Both the position numbers and the translations under genes were made by a program. A DNA stretch of 64,000 nt from Lacrimispora amygdalina (lineage in GTDB: Bacteria > Bacillota > Clostridia > Lachnospirales > Lachnospiraceae): the NCBI RefSeq assembly GCF_003432035.1, contig NZ_QOHO01000053.1:34564-98563 (forward strand). Reading direction: 5' to 3'. Within the stretch, counting starts at the first letter, position 1; every line of letters begins with the position of its first letter. Shown here piece after piece: positions 55,229-63,975 of the stretch. The notes under the pieces were generated by a model. The model ran no database searches and was not told the DNA's origin. It saw nothing but the letters and a program-made list of their open reading frames with translations.

Positions 55229-55771
55229 TTACGCCTTTCCAGTTAAGCTTTTTTCATATAACTCAAACCATGGAATTCCATATTCTCCGTAACCTAAGTC
55301 TGCTTTTCCTGCAAAACAGTAGCCAAGCTTCCTGTAAAGCTTTATGGCAGGCATGTTCTTTTCATTTACATCAAGACGGATTACGGCTCTTTTCTGCTCC
55401 CTGGCTTTCTCCTCCGCAAATTCCAGCAATATTTTCCCAAATCCTCTGCCAAGAAAATCAGGATGTACTAAAAACGTATGGATGACTGCTACTTCCTCTG
55501 GTTTCGCTTCCTGGTTCCATGCTATCATTTCATATCCTTTTTCCTGAAACTGGTTGACAACCACGGAACCTGCTGCTTTGCCATCCGCCCAAAGCACATA
55601 AAGAGTTCCCTTTTCTACACCGTCTTGTGCAACTTCTTTAACAGGGTAAATTCCTTTTCTCCAGCCCGGATAATTGACATGACTTTCCAAATGATCAATT
55701 ACAGCATCATATAGCTCTGCAATCTGCTCTATATCCTCTGGATTTCCCTTCAATATTTCAAATTCCTTCAT
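55229..55771 (-). CDS. GNAT family N-acetyltransferase
   Basis: A 180-residue acyltransferase with the acetyl-CoA-binding motif HTFLVHPDFLGRGFGKILLEFA (Q/R-x-x-G-x-G/A as GRGFGK, about residues 106-120) and a C-terminal KLYRKLGYCFAGKA. The substrate is unknown. It overlaps the end of cbiA by 14 bases and lies 3 bases before cobT, so it is fully embedded in the cobalamin operon, though no acetylation step belongs to the known pathway. Confidence 0.9.
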   Translation of the reverse strand: MKEFEILKGNPEDIEQIAELYDAVIDHLESHVNYPGWRKGIYPVKEVAQDGVEKGTLYVLWADGKAAGSVVVNQFQEKGYEMIAWNQEAKPEEVAVIHTFLVHPDFLGRGFGKILLEFAEEKAREQKRAVIRLDVNEKNMPAIKLYRKLGYCFAGKADLGYGEYGIPWFELYEKSLTGKA

Positions 55772-57161
55772 GGGTTTTGTCCTTCCGTTTCATAACCTGT
55801 CTGCATGCTTCTAAAAATCTTCCTGGAAGACCTGGATTTGAGGGGTAATAAAAATGGGGAAAACCTGCCATTACATTATCTTTTGCCAGCACACAATCCC
55901 ATTTCACATTCCGTCCGGGCTTTCGCGCCTCCATCTGTGTTCCGTTATTTGTACTGTCCCAGTAATGAAATTCATGTCCTCTGACAGACTCTCCCTTTTT
56001 GAGGAACGGCATATCATCTTTCGCAGCTGCTTCGATGTATCCGAACCGCTTTAATCTCCCTGCTGGAAAGGCCCTGCCTGGAATGACTCCCGCCATCCGG
56101 CAGACTTCATGTTCCTCTGATTCCAGTTCTTCGTGAAGATAGAGAAAACCGCCGCATTCCGCCAGAATGGGGATCTTATTCCTGTTTGCCTCCCTGATTT
56201 CCCTCAGCATATCCTGATTCCCGGACAGTTGTTTTAAATAAAGTTCCGGGTATCCTCCGCCCAGAATGAGCCCGCAGATTCCAGCCGGCAGACGGCTGTC
56301 TCTGAGCGGACTGAACGGAATCAGTTCTGCCCCCATCTCTTCTAACAGCTTTCTGTTTTCCTGGTAATAAAAACAGAAGGCCTCATCAACGGCGATTCCC
56401 ACCGGTACTTTCTCACTGGAAGGGATTGATTTTTCTTTCCTGCTCTTTTCGGATTCAAAAGAAAGCACAGGGGCAGTTTCTGATAATTTAAGGAGTCCGT
56501 CTATGTCAACTGTCTCTTCCATTTTATAAGCCAGTTTTTTTAATTTATCCTTCAGCCCTTCCACTTCTGAGGGAAGTACCAGCCCCAGATGGCGGCTGGA
56601 AAAATCTGCTTCTGCGCATTGGGGAAGATACCCAAAAACGTGGATTCCCATTGCCTCTAATTGGGGAGTTAACCGCTCTGCCATGGCAGGTGATATTCTG
56701 TTTAAAATCACTCCCTTGATATGGCTGTCTCTCCTGAACTCCAAAAAGCCTTTTAAAACAGCGGCCAGGGACAGACTGGCACCGGCGCAGTCAAGGATAA
56801 GCACCACCGGCGCTTCCACTGTACAGGCCACTTCATAGGAGCTTGCCCACGTACTGTCTCCGCCCATTCCGTCATAATAACCCATGACTCCCTCGATGAC
56901 TGAAATCTCTGCTTCCTCCGACTCCCTGATTAAAAGTTCTCTAACAGAATCGTTATCCAGAAAAAATGTATCCAGATTTCCTCCGTCTATTCCCAGAACA
57001 GCCTTATGAAACATGGGATCAATGTAATCCGGACCGCACTTAAAGGAGCGGCAGGTAATGCCTCTTAACAAAAACGCCTGCAAAAGCCCGCAGGTTATCA
57101 TGGTTTTTCCGCTGCCGCTTTTTGGTGCGGCAAGCATGATCCGCTTATTTCCCTGATTCAA
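55758..57161 (-). CDS. cbiA: Cobyrinate a,c-diamide synthase
   Basis: ATP- and glutamine-dependent amidation of the a and c carboxylates of cobyrinate. The N-terminal ATPase domain begins with LAAPKSGSGKTMITCGLLQAF and FKCGPDYIDPMFH; the C-terminal glutaminase domain has the nucleophile in ILAECGGFLYLHEEL and the histidine in GHEFHYWDS. 467 residues, normal. It overlaps cbiT by 17 bases. Confidence 0.96.
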   Translation of the reverse strand: MNQGNKRIMLAAPKSGSGKTMITCGLLQAFLLRGITCRSFKCGPDYIDPMFHKAVLGIDGGNLDTFFLDNDSVRELLIRESEEAEISVIEGVMGYYDGMGGDSTWASSYEVACTVEAPVVLILDCAGASLSLAAVLKGFLEFRRDSHIKGVILNRISPAMAERLTPQLEAMGIHVFGYLPQCAEADFSSRHLGLVLPSEVEGLKDKLKKLAYKMEETVDIDGLLKLSETAPVLSFESEKSRKEKSIPSSEKVPVGIAVDEAFCFYYQENRKLLEEMGAELIPFSPLRDSRLPAGICGLILGGGYPELYLKQLSGNQDMLREIREANRNKIPILAECGGFLYLHEELESEEHEVCRMAGVIPGRAFPAGRLKRFGYIEAAAKDDMPFLKKGESVRGHEFHYWDSTNNGTQMEARKPGRNVKWDCVLAKDNVMAGFPHFYYPSNPGLPGRFLEACRQVMKRKDKTHEGI

Positions 57162-57726
57162 AAGACATTCCTCCTTCCCCTCCGAAGGAAATGATATAGA
57201 CGGGATTGTGCCCCATCATCATGTGATAACTGCCTGCTGCTTTCGCCCTTGAAACCTGCATTTGAATAATCTCTGCTTCTATGGAATGCTTTTTCAGCCA
57301 CATAAGCATTTCAGATAAGGATTCCAGAGCGATGAAATCAGCAACAACCCGGACGTCCGGATTCGTTCTTATAACATGATCTAAAATTTCTTCTAAATTT
57401 CCGGAAGTACCTCCCAGGAAGACATGAGTGGCGGTTTCAAGACCGGATAAGGCTTCCGGGGCGGTTCCTTTTATCACGGTAATACAATCTGCTGAAAATT
57501 TCTCTTTATTGGCTTCTATCAGTACCTGTGCTTCCGGCTTTTTTTCCACAGCATAAACTTTTCCGTTGGTTAAATACCCTGATGCCTCAACGGATACCGA
57601 GCCGGTACCTGCTCCAATATCATAAAGAATGGAATCCGGGGCCAGCTCCAGCTTGGATACGCAAACCGCCCGGACCTCGCTTTTGGTCATGGGAACATCG
57701 CCACGGACAAACAATTCATCTCTCAT
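57145..57726 (-). CDS. cbiT: Cobalt-precorrin-6B C15-methyltransferase (decarboxylating)
   Basis: SAM-dependent class I methyltransferase that methylates C-15 and decarboxylates the C-12 acetate side chain. It begins with FVRGDVPMTKSEVRAVCVSKL, the SAM motif YDIGAGTGSVSVEAS and VFLGGTSGNLEEIL. 193 residues. It works with CbiE, encoded in the gene just upstream (3-base gap); in aerobic bacteria the two are fused as CobL. Confidence 0.95.
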   Translation of the reverse strand: MRDELFVRGDVPMTKSEVRAVCVSKLELAPDSILYDIGAGTGSVSVEASGYLTNGKVYAVEKKPEAQVLIEANKEKFSADCITVIKGTAPEALSGLETATHVFLGGTSGNLEEILDHVIRTNPDVRVVADFIALESLSEMLMWLKKHSIEAEIIQMQVSRAKAAGSYHMMMGHNPVYIISFGGEGGMSFESGK

Positions 57727-57729
57727 TTC

Positions 57730-59148
57730 CTACCTCTCAATTAATACCGCCGACAGGATATCAAACGTCTGATCCTTAAGCGTTTTTGGTGTTCCTCTGG
57801 TGATCCGCTCGTCTTCGTAGGACAACCGTTCACCTACAGACAGACACGCATTTTCATATCCATTCTCCTCCAAAAGACTGCACAAAGCATTTACCGAATT
57901 ACGCTTATCCAGCAGGGCGAATATTCTTTGATTGTTTTTCAATTCTTCCATAAGATCCCATTCTCTGCCATGAAGGCTGATCAGCCGCACATTCTCCCAG
58001 CCGGTCTTAAGTCTTGCGCATAAATATGAGACGGAAGATACCCCTGGAAGAATCTCCGTTTCATAAAGTTCTGAATACGGTTCCTTTAAAAGAGCAGCAG
58101 CCATTTTTTCCGCACCACTGTAAAAACCGGCATCTCCTGAGAAAAGAACTGCCATCCTCTTATAATCCCTGTGTTCATTCAGCCAGGGAAGAATATCCTT
58201 ACTTAAATAATAAGGCAGCTTTATTACATCCGGCCTTAAGTCTCCGATATCATGAAGAATCCGCTCAGCCCCGAATACCACCTGGCAGCTCTGCAGAGTT
58301 TTTAAAGCTTTTACCGTCATCTGCTCCGGTCCGCCCATTCCGGTTCCTATTAAATAAATGGCTCCTTTGCAGGAAGATGTCTCTGCCGGTTTCCTCTTTA
58401 TTAAAATTTTCTTTGCTTCTTCTAAGCTGGTCCCTTCTTCGTTTAAGGGGCGTCCAATTACAACAGCAGTTATTTCACAGGAAGCAGCAGCCTGCAGTTT
58501 TTCTAAAAAGCCTCCCGCATGACCGGCTTCCTTTGTAACGAGAAAACGGATATCATACTGTCTGATCATCGCCTGGTTAAGCTCGAGGGAAAATGGTCCC
58601 TGCATAGCAATGATCCTGTTTCCCCTAAATCCCATCTTCTCACAGGCAGTGAGTACGGATACAGAGGGAAGAACTCTTGCATAGACCCGTTCCTCCCAGC
58701 ATTCAAGCTTTGTATAGGATTCAAGTTCCTTGCTTCCTGTCGTTGCCAGCACATTGCCTGGACTCTTGTTTAAGAAGCGGATGGCCTCCTCCATGGTGTC
58801 CACCCATACCACATGAGCTCCCTCACCGCTGTCTTTTAACGACTCCCTTAATACCCTTAAACGTTTCGCCTCTGTTGCCGTACACGCATGAAGAATATTC
58901 CGGCTCACTTCGGCAGCATACGGGTGAGTGGCATCCAGTACAAGAGTAATTCCTTTTTCCCTGATAAAGGCTTCCATTTCCTTCCCATCCATGGGAGTAT
59001 CATGAATATGGAGAAAGGGGCTTTCCACAAGCAGCATCTTCCCATAGCCTGTGGCAACGCTGACCCATGCCTCAATCTGGTTTTCATGGCAGAATTCTGC
59101 CAGAAGCCGTCCTTCTGTTGTTCCTCCGAAAATCAAAATTCTACACAT
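57730..59148 (-). CDS. cbiJE: Fused cobalt-precorrin-6A reductase / cobalt-precorrin-7 C5-methyltransferase
   Basis: A 472-residue fusion of two pathway enzymes. Residues 1-250 are CbiJ (ILIFGGTTEGRLLAEFC, DATHPYAAEVSRNIL, ALQGPFSLEL-like AMQGPFSLELNQAM, TKEAGHAGGFLEK), an NAD(P)H reductase. Residues about 262-472 are CbiE of the tetrapyrrole methylase fold (IYLIGTGMGGPEQMTVKAL, VLFSGDAGFYSGAEKM, LLPGVSS-like ILPGVSSVSYLCARL). Both domains are complete. The start overlaps the end of cbiH by 8 bases. The gene symbol reflects the fusion. Confidence 0.95.
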   Translation of the reverse strand: MCRILIFGGTTEGRLLAEFCHENQIEAWVSVATGYGKMLLVESPFLHIHDTPMDGKEMEAFIREKGITLVLDATHPYAAEVSRNILHACTATEAKRLRVLRESLKDSGEGAHVVWVDTMEEAIRFLNKSPGNVLATTGSKELESYTKLECWEERVYARVLPSVSVLTACEKMGFRGNRIIAMQGPFSLELNQAMIRQYDIRFLVTKEAGHAGGFLEKLQAAASCEITAVVIGRPLNEEGTSLEEAKKILIKRKPAETSSCKGAIYLIGTGMGGPEQMTVKALKTLQSCQVVFGAERILHDIGDLRPDVIKLPYYLSKDILPWLNEHRDYKRMAVLFSGDAGFYSGAEKMAAALLKEPYSELYETEILPGVSSVSYLCARLKTGWENVRLISLHGREWDLMEELKNNQRIFALLDKRNSVNALCSLLEENGYENACLSVGERLSYEDERITRGTPKTLKDQTFDILSAVLIER

Positions 59149-59881
59149 TTTTATATCCTCTCGGTGTGACCATCTTTCCGTTTATCTCTCTGGTCATGGA
59201 ATTTCCTATGTAAACGGTAGTGAACATATCCACCTTGGTGTCTTTCAACTGGGAAAGAGTTAAAACCTCCATCTCTTCTCCATCTCTGCCGATGTTTTTC
59301 ACAAGCCCACAGACAGTCTCCGGTTTCTGGTATTGCAGCACGATTTCACAGGCATTCTTCAGATAATCCGCCCGTTTTTTGCTTGAAGGATTGTAAAGAC
59401 AGATGACCATATCACAAAGGGCCGAATTTTTCAGCCTGTCTTCTATCAGTTCCATAGGCGTAAGAAGATCACTTAAGCTGATTACGGCAAAATCATGACC
59501 AAGAGGTGCGCCAAGCACAGCTCCGCCGCTGAGTGCTGCTGTGACACCGGGAATCACTTCAATTTCCAGATCCTTCGCATTTTCTGCCAGCTGAAGAATG
59601 AGGCCGCTCATGCCATATACGCCAGAATCTCCGCTGCAGACCATGGCAACCCGTTTACCTTTCTGTGCTTCTAAAATTGCCATCTGGCACCGCTCCTGTT
59701 CCTGCCGCATGGGTGTGGTGAGCATCTCTTTCTCCGGAAAATGTTCCCGCAAAAGATCTACATAAACCGTATACCCCACAATCATTTCACTGTCTTTTAA
59801 CGCACTCACTGCCCTGATTGTCATATCCTCATAGGAACCAGGACCGATTCCTACCACATACAATTTACCTGTTGTTCTCAT
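59141..59881 (-). CDS. cbiH: Cobalt-precorrin-3 C17-methyltransferase
   Basis: SAM-dependent tetrapyrrole methylase responsible for C-17 methylation and ring contraction in the anaerobic route. It has GKLYVVGIGPGSYEDMTIRA, VAMVCSGDSGVYGMSGLIL, EVIPGVTAALSGGAVLGAPLGHDFAVISLSDLLTP and LYNPSSKKR, typical of CbiH/CobJ. I place the start at 59881 (ATGA overlap with cbiG, GGAAGG 7 bases upstream), which removes five residues from the longest frame; 246 residues remain. Confidence 0.94.
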   Translation of the reverse strand: MRTTGKLYVVGIGPGSYEDMTIRAVSALKDSEMIVGYTVYVDLLREHFPEKEMLTTPMRQEQERCQMAILEAQKGKRVAMVCSGDSGVYGMSGLILQLAENAKDLEIEVIPGVTAALSGGAVLGAPLGHDFAVISLSDLLTPMELIEDRLKNSALCDMVICLYNPSSKKRADYLKNACEIVLQYQKPETVCGLVKNIGRDGEEMEVLTLSQLKDTKVDMFTTVYIGNSMTREINGKMVTPRGYKNV

Positions 59882-60915
59882 ATCATTACCTTCCAATCCC
59901 TGACTGCAGCCGCAACTGTCACGCCGGCAGCCGCTTCTTTTTTTACAATCAGTTTTCCGCCCCCCAGCTCCTTAACACAGCAAAGCGCTGCCCGTTCGCA
60001 TACATTGTCCACACCTGTAATCCGCTTTACAAATGGGGAAGAGGTAAATTCTCCTTCTATTCCGGCAAGAACCTCTGCCGGATAGGTATAAAAAGGAACT
60101 CCGGTTTCTGCGGCAAATGCACAGATACCTTCTTCCTCTTTCTTTAAATCAATGCTTGCACATCCTGCTATGGCAAGAGGAGATAAATTATGCTCTTCTA
60201 AAACCCGTGATACCCCATCCCGGATAGCTGTAACAGGTGTCCCTTTCCTGCATCCGATTCCCAGAATCAGAATCTTTGGAACAAGCCTGAGCAGATGATC
60301 CGTCTTTCCTGCATCCGGCAGATTTAAAAGAGTAACAAACAGACTTATGTCCGCATCTGCACCTGAACATAATTCCTCCGGCAGCTTCCCTTCTATTGGA
60401 AAGTCACTGAAAAATCCAACCATTTCTCCCCTCAGCACAGCCGCGGACACCTTCTTTACCTTGTTTAGTTCTGTTATGGCAAGTCCCAGTCTTTTTGCAA
60501 ACAGATCAACCGCAAATTTTCCATGTATATCTGTAGAGGTGGTAATCACAGCCTGGCCTCCTGTGATTCTGGCTGCACGCCCAGTCAGTTCATTCGCTCC
60601 TCCTAAGTGACCGGAAAGAACAGAAATACTAAACCTTCCTTCGTCATCCAAAACCACAACTGCAGGATCCACTGCTTTTCCTTTTAAACAGGGGGCAATG
60701 GAGCGGACCGCAATTCCCATTGCTCCGATAAACACAATTCCGTCTTTTTCAAGAAACTGTTTCCTGGTCCACTCTGCCAAAGACGAAGTGAGTGGCTTTA
60801 ATCCCCGCCCCTTTCCAAAACCTTCGCAAAGATCCCCCTCTTTTATAAGTCCTTCCATCAGCCTGAGAGCGGTACTGGCTCCTGCCCCAGTAAAGCAAAT
60901 GACAGCAATTTTCAT
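59878..60915 (-). CDS. cbiG: Cobalt-precorrin-5A hydrolase
   Basis: Opens the lactone ring and releases acetaldehyde in the anaerobic pathway. 345 residues with the N-terminal CbiG domain (GIVFIGAMGIAVRSIAPCL, VVVLDDEGRFSISVLSGHLGGANELT), a central linker, and the C-terminal domain (ILGIGCRKGTPVTAI, ASIDLKKEEEGICAFAAETG, TGVDNVCERAAL). Full length. Overlaps cbiF by 4 bases. Confidence 0.95.
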   Translation of the reverse strand: MKIAVICFTGAGASTALRLMEGLIKEGDLCEGFGKGRGLKPLTSSLAEWTRKQFLEKDGIVFIGAMGIAVRSIAPCLKGKAVDPAVVVLDDEGRFSISVLSGHLGGANELTGRAARITGGQAVITTSTDIHGKFAVDLFAKRLGLAITELNKVKKVSAAVLRGEMVGFFSDFPIEGKLPEELCSGADADISLFVTLLNLPDAGKTDHLLRLVPKILILGIGCRKGTPVTAIRDGVSRVLEEHNLSPLAIAGCASIDLKKEEEGICAFAAETGVPFYTYPAEVLAGIEGEFTSSPFVKRITGVDNVCERAALCCVKELGGGKLIVKKEAAAGVTVAAAVRDWKVMI

Positions 60916-61679
60916 ACCGTCTCCCCGGTCCCTTTCCGAAATTCAGTGGTAAATGACGGATCATAGAGAAGGGAGCGCCGGTAATTGCTTTGTGACACAG
61001 CATCTCCTACCAGAATCAGTGCTGTTTTGCGTATCTGCTCCCTCTGTGCACTTTCCTCCAGCGTCTGGACGGTGCAGACCACCGTCTTTTCCTCCGGCCA
61101 CGTTGCCTTATAACAAATTGCAGCAGGTGTCTCCGGTGAATAACCGCCACGAATCAGTTCTTTTGACAGTTCTTTCAGCATTCCTGTGCTTAAAAAAATC
61201 ACCATGGTTGCGCCGTGAGCGGCAAAAGAGGCAATGGATTCTCTTTCCGGTACCGGTGTACGCCCTGCCATTCTGGTAATCACCACGCTCTGTGTTACAT
61301 CCGGAAGGGTGTACTCCATCTTAAGGGCGGAAGCCGCGCCGCAGAAGGAGCTGACACCAGGACAGACCTCATAGGGAATTGCCCTGTTATCAAGCTCATC
61401 CATCTGCTCTCTGATCGCTCCGTAAATACAGGGATCTCCTGTATGAAGACGGACTGTCATTTCTCCTTTTGACTCCGCCTGTACCATGACTCCGATGACT
61501 TCTTCCAGTGTCATCTTCGCACTGTCATAGACAGCACAGCCTTCCTTTTTATAATTCAGAAGAGCCGGATTTACCAGGGAACCTGCATAAATAATTACGT
61601 CCGCATTTTCTAAAAGTTCTTTTCCTCTTACTGTTATTAAATCCGGTGCTCCCGGACCTGCTCCTACAATATGTACCAT
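60912..61679 (-). CDS. cbiF: Cobalt-precorrin-4 C11-methyltransferase
   Basis: SAM-dependent tetrapyrrole methylase acting at C-11. 255 residues with MVHIVGAGPGAPDLITVRG at the start, VIIYAGSLVNPALL, VRLHTGDPCIYGAIREQMDEL, VCPGVSSFCGAASALKMEYTLP and SVVITRMAGRTPVPERE, which is diagnostic for CbiF/CobM. It starts 2 bases after cbiL. Confidence 0.96.
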   Translation of the reverse strand: MVHIVGAGPGAPDLITVRGKELLENADVIIYAGSLVNPALLNYKKEGCAVYDSAKMTLEEVIGVMVQAESKGEMTVRLHTGDPCIYGAIREQMDELDNRAIPYEVCPGVSSFCGAASALKMEYTLPDVTQSVVITRMAGRTPVPERESIASFAAHGATMVIFLSTGMLKELSKELIRGGYSPETPAAICYKATWPEEKTVVCTVQTLEESAQREQIRKTALILVGDAVSQSNYRRSLLYDPSFTTEFRKGTGETV

Positions 61680-61681
61680 GT

Positions 61682-62359
61682 TTACCTCACTATAATCAAT
61701 GAATAATAACCTGCTTCATCGGGAATCTCCATAAGAGAATGATAGACCCGCTCATCTGACATACCGCAGTTCTCCACCATAACAGCCTCAAGTCCGCTGG
61801 CTCTGATTTCTTCCTTAACCGCCTTCATCTGTCTCCCCGCCTTCATAAGAACCTTTACACCGGGAAGCTTTAACGCCTCTTTGATCTGATAAGATGCGGG
61901 AATAATGTGAAGTTCCTCTGCTCCTGAAACCAAAGGAGTGCCAAGTCTTGCCGCAGCGGCACAAAATGATGTGATTCCGCTTTCCAGCCGTGTTGCATAG
62001 CCTTCCTTCCAAAGCCTGTCTAAAAGATAGCTGCAGGTGGAATAGACAGAGACATCGCCAAGTGTGATAAATCCCACATTTTCCTCTCTGTCCAGCCGTT
62101 CCATCACTGCTTTTGCAGCAGATTCATGGCTTTCTAAAAGAACCTTCTTATCTTTTGTCATGGGCATGGGCAGATAAAGGCACTCCTTTTCCTCAATCTC
62201 CGGAACTGCCGCCTTTGCAATCTGGTATGCCGTACAAATATCTTTATCGCTGTGCGGGATGGCAATGACATCCACTTCCCGGATTCTCCGGACCGCCTTT
62301 AAGGTCATCAGTTCCGGATCTCCCGGGCCTACTCCGATGCCATACATGATTCCAGCCAT
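61682..62359 (-). CDS. cbiL: Cobalt-precorrin-2 C20-methyltransferase
   Basis: SAM-dependent tetrapyrrole methylase that methylates C-20 early in the pathway. 225 residues with MYGIGVGPGDPELMTLKAVR, the DVSVYSTCSYLL stretch after VGFITLG, and ESGITSFCAAAARLGTPLV. SD GGAGG lies 7 bases before the ATG. Located 43 bases after cbiD. Confidence 0.95.
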   Translation of the reverse strand: MAGIMYGIGVGPGDPELMTLKAVRRIREVDVIAIPHSDKDICTAYQIAKAAVPEIEEKECLYLPMPMTKDKKVLLESHESAAKAVMERLDREENVGFITLGDVSVYSTCSYLLDRLWKEGYATRLESGITSFCAAAARLGTPLVSGAEELHIIPASYQIKEALKLPGVKVLMKAGRQMKAVKEEIRASGLEAVMVENCGMSDERVYHSLMEIPDEAGYYSLIIVR

Positions 62360-62402
62360 ATGTTAACCTCCTGTCTGCTTTCGCTTGTCTGTTATTCTGA
62401 TT

Positions 62403-63575
62403 TTATGTATCCGCCGTAAAATATTTCTTAATCATCTCCGGGGCATCCGGTGTCATGGAAAGAATCCCCAGAGTATTTGAAAACGTAATTACTTCCACGG
62501 GAATTCCCCCTGTCCAATCCGTCATATATGCCTTTATTCTCTTCACCACCTCAGACATTACCGGTTTTAAGACTCCCAGTTCCTTTAAAATACCGGCTGC
62601 CGTTTCCATGGTATTGGCCGAACGGATGGCTTCCTTCTCTTCACTGCCCAAAAAAGCCCGGGCACAATCCCAAAGCACCTCCATACGGCGGTCTCCATAC
62701 CTGGAGTGGGTATTTTCCACACCGCCCGCAACCTTTACAAGCTTTCCGATATGTCCCACAAATAGGATCTGCTCAAACCCTTCTTCCTTCACCATTCTGC
62801 AGGATTCCCGGATAAAATTGCTGACAGTAACACCTTCCCCCTCCGGAAGGTTTAACTCCTCTTTTATAAATGACTCTCCATAATTGCCCGGCGTTAAAAT
62901 CACCCGTTTCAGCCCGGCCACTGCTTTCATATGAAGCTCCAGGCGAATGGTTGCTACCAGAGCCTCCTCACTCATGGGCTTTACAATTCCGGTTGTTCCA
63001 AGAATGGACAGCCCCCCTGTAATTCCAAGCTTTGAATTAAAAGTCTTCTCTGCCAGCTCCCTGCCTTTGGGAATCCACACGGAGATAAGAAGCGCGCCTT
63101 TGTAACCGGCCATTCTTCTTACTTCATCCACTTCATCAAAGATCATGCTTCTGGGCACCGGATTAATAGCCGGATATCCAACAGGTGAAGAAAGGCCGGG
63201 TTTGGTCACCCGGCCGACACCTTTTAGTGCTGTTAAAACCAGCTGCCCGAATTCACCGGTCTTCTCTCTTACAAAAGAACAGCCGGCTGCAGATCCGTCT
63301 TCTAAAGCTTCATTTAAGAATTCCACAGATGCAAAGATCAGAGCCTTGTCGGTAACATCCGGATCATCACCTGCATCTTTTCTGACTGCACAGGATGCCT
63401 TGTCCTGCTTCACGACAACATGAAAAAGGGGCAGATCGGCTTCCGTCCCTTTTGGCGTCATTAGCTTCATATGTTGTAACGGGTTACCCGAAAGCAGCAT
63501 TGCTGCCGCCGCTTTGGCAGCAACAGCCGCACAGGTACCAGTGGTAAATCCGCATCGCAATTCTCTTTTTTCCAT
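62403..63575 (-). CDS. cbiD: Cobalt-precorrin-5B C1-methyltransferase
   Basis: Anaerobic-pathway C-1 methyltransferase, unrelated in fold to the other tetrapyrrole methylases. 390 residues with the family start LRCGFTTGTCAAVAAKAA, KDAGDDPDVTDKALI-like DAGDDPDVTD, GVGRVTKPGLSSPVGYPAINPVPR, GITGGLSILGTTGIVKPMSEEA and FVGHIGKLVKVAGGVENTHSR. First gene of the main cob operon, with its own promoter and a very short leader. Confidence 0.96.
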   Translation of the reverse strand: MEKRELRCGFTTGTCAAVAAKAAAAMLLSGNPLQHMKLMTPKGTEADLPLFHVVVKQDKASCAVRKDAGDDPDVTDKALIFASVEFLNEALEDGSAAGCSFVREKTGEFGQLVLTALKGVGRVTKPGLSSPVGYPAINPVPRSMIFDEVDEVRRMAGYKGALLISVWIPKGRELAEKTFNSKLGITGGLSILGTTGIVKPMSEEALVATIRLELHMKAVAGLKRVILTPGNYGESFIKEELNLPEGEGVTVSNFIRESCRMVKEEGFEQILFVGHIGKLVKVAGGVENTHSRYGDRRMEVLWDCARAFLGSEEKEAIRSANTMETAAGILKELGVLKPVMSEVVKRIKAYMTDWTGGIPVEVITFSNTLGILSMTPDAPEMIKKYFTADT

Positions 63576-63598
63576 TTTTCTCTTCCTCTTTGAAAAAT

Positions 63599-63627
63599 AT
63601 TATAAGAGATTTTTGCCTCCGGTGCAA
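63599..63627 (-). promoter_or_regulatory. Promoter of the main cobalamin operon
   Basis: Minus-strand TTGCAC (63627-63622) and TATAAT (63604-63599) with a 17-base spacer. Predicted start near 63592, only about 17 bases before the cbiD ATG; the ribosome site GAGGAAGAG occupies that whole leader. No riboswitch can fit. Confidence 0.75.
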
Positions 63628-63646
63628 GGAATTTCCTGCTTTTTAC

Positions 63647-63868
63647 CTATACTTCCTCTTTTTTCTCAATTGCGTCGTTCTTCATTTCTCTTTTTCTCTT
63701 GGTAATCAGACCGCCGATCCGGCCGCTCTCCTTTGCACTTAAACAGCGCCAGCCTCCGGTTATCACCTTTTGGTCAAGACCAAGCTCCGTTGCTATTTCA
63801 AATTTAAGTATCTCCTCCGGTTTTAAGTTGCGGGGATCAAAGGGTTCTGTTTTCTTTCCTTTTGGCAT
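63647..63868 (-). CDS. Divergent alpha/beta-type small acid-soluble spore protein
   Basis: A 73-residue basic protein. The block LKPEEILKFEIATELGLDQ and the block ESGRIGGLITKRKREM resemble the two conserved segments of alpha/beta SASPs (EIAxExG... and GxxGGExTKR), and GGWRCLSAKESGR recalls the SspF-type GGWGxIxAKDAG. Known relatives coat and protect spore DNA from UV and heat. The usual Glu-Ile cleavage site for the GPR protease is seen as EI in FEIATEL. SD AAAGGAG. A sporulation-type -10 (CATACT) lies about 32 bases before the ATG. Confidence 0.8.
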   Translation of the reverse strand: MPKGKKTEPFDPRNLKPEEILKFEIATELGLDQKVITGGWRCLSAKESGRIGGLITKRKREMKNDAIEKKEEV

Positions 63869-63899
63869 ACTGTCGTTCTCCTTTCATAAATCTAAAAAG

Positions 63900-63927
63900 A
63901 GTATGCCCGTTTCAGCTGGAAATAAAC
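63900..63927 (-). promoter_or_regulatory. Possible forespore (SigG/SigF-type) promoter of the SASP gene
   Basis: Minus-strand CATACT (63905-63900) matches the SigG -10 CATACTA in six of seven bases. The hexamer region 17 bases upstream (GTTTA, 63927-63923) only partly fits the -35 G(C/A)ATA. Location is right for a SASP gene. Confidence 0.4.
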
Positions 63928-63952
63928 TCCATTTGAATAAAATCGGGTAGGA

Positions 63953-63975
63953 GGTAGATAATTATTTTATCTACC
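63953..63975. other. Perfect inverted repeat at the window edge
   Basis: GGTAGATAA and TTATCTACC form a 9-base perfect stem around a 5-base loop; further imperfect pairing (GGG...CCC) extends outward. It lies upstream of the SASP gene near the end of the window. It could be the terminator of the next minus-strand gene or an operator; the T-run is weak. Confidence 0.5.

Noticed and set aside
63610..63640. Terminator between the SASP gene and cbiD
   Set aside because: GCAAGGAATTTCCTGC is only an imperfect palindrome with an impossible tight loop, its T-run is on the wrong strand, and it overlaps the -35 box.
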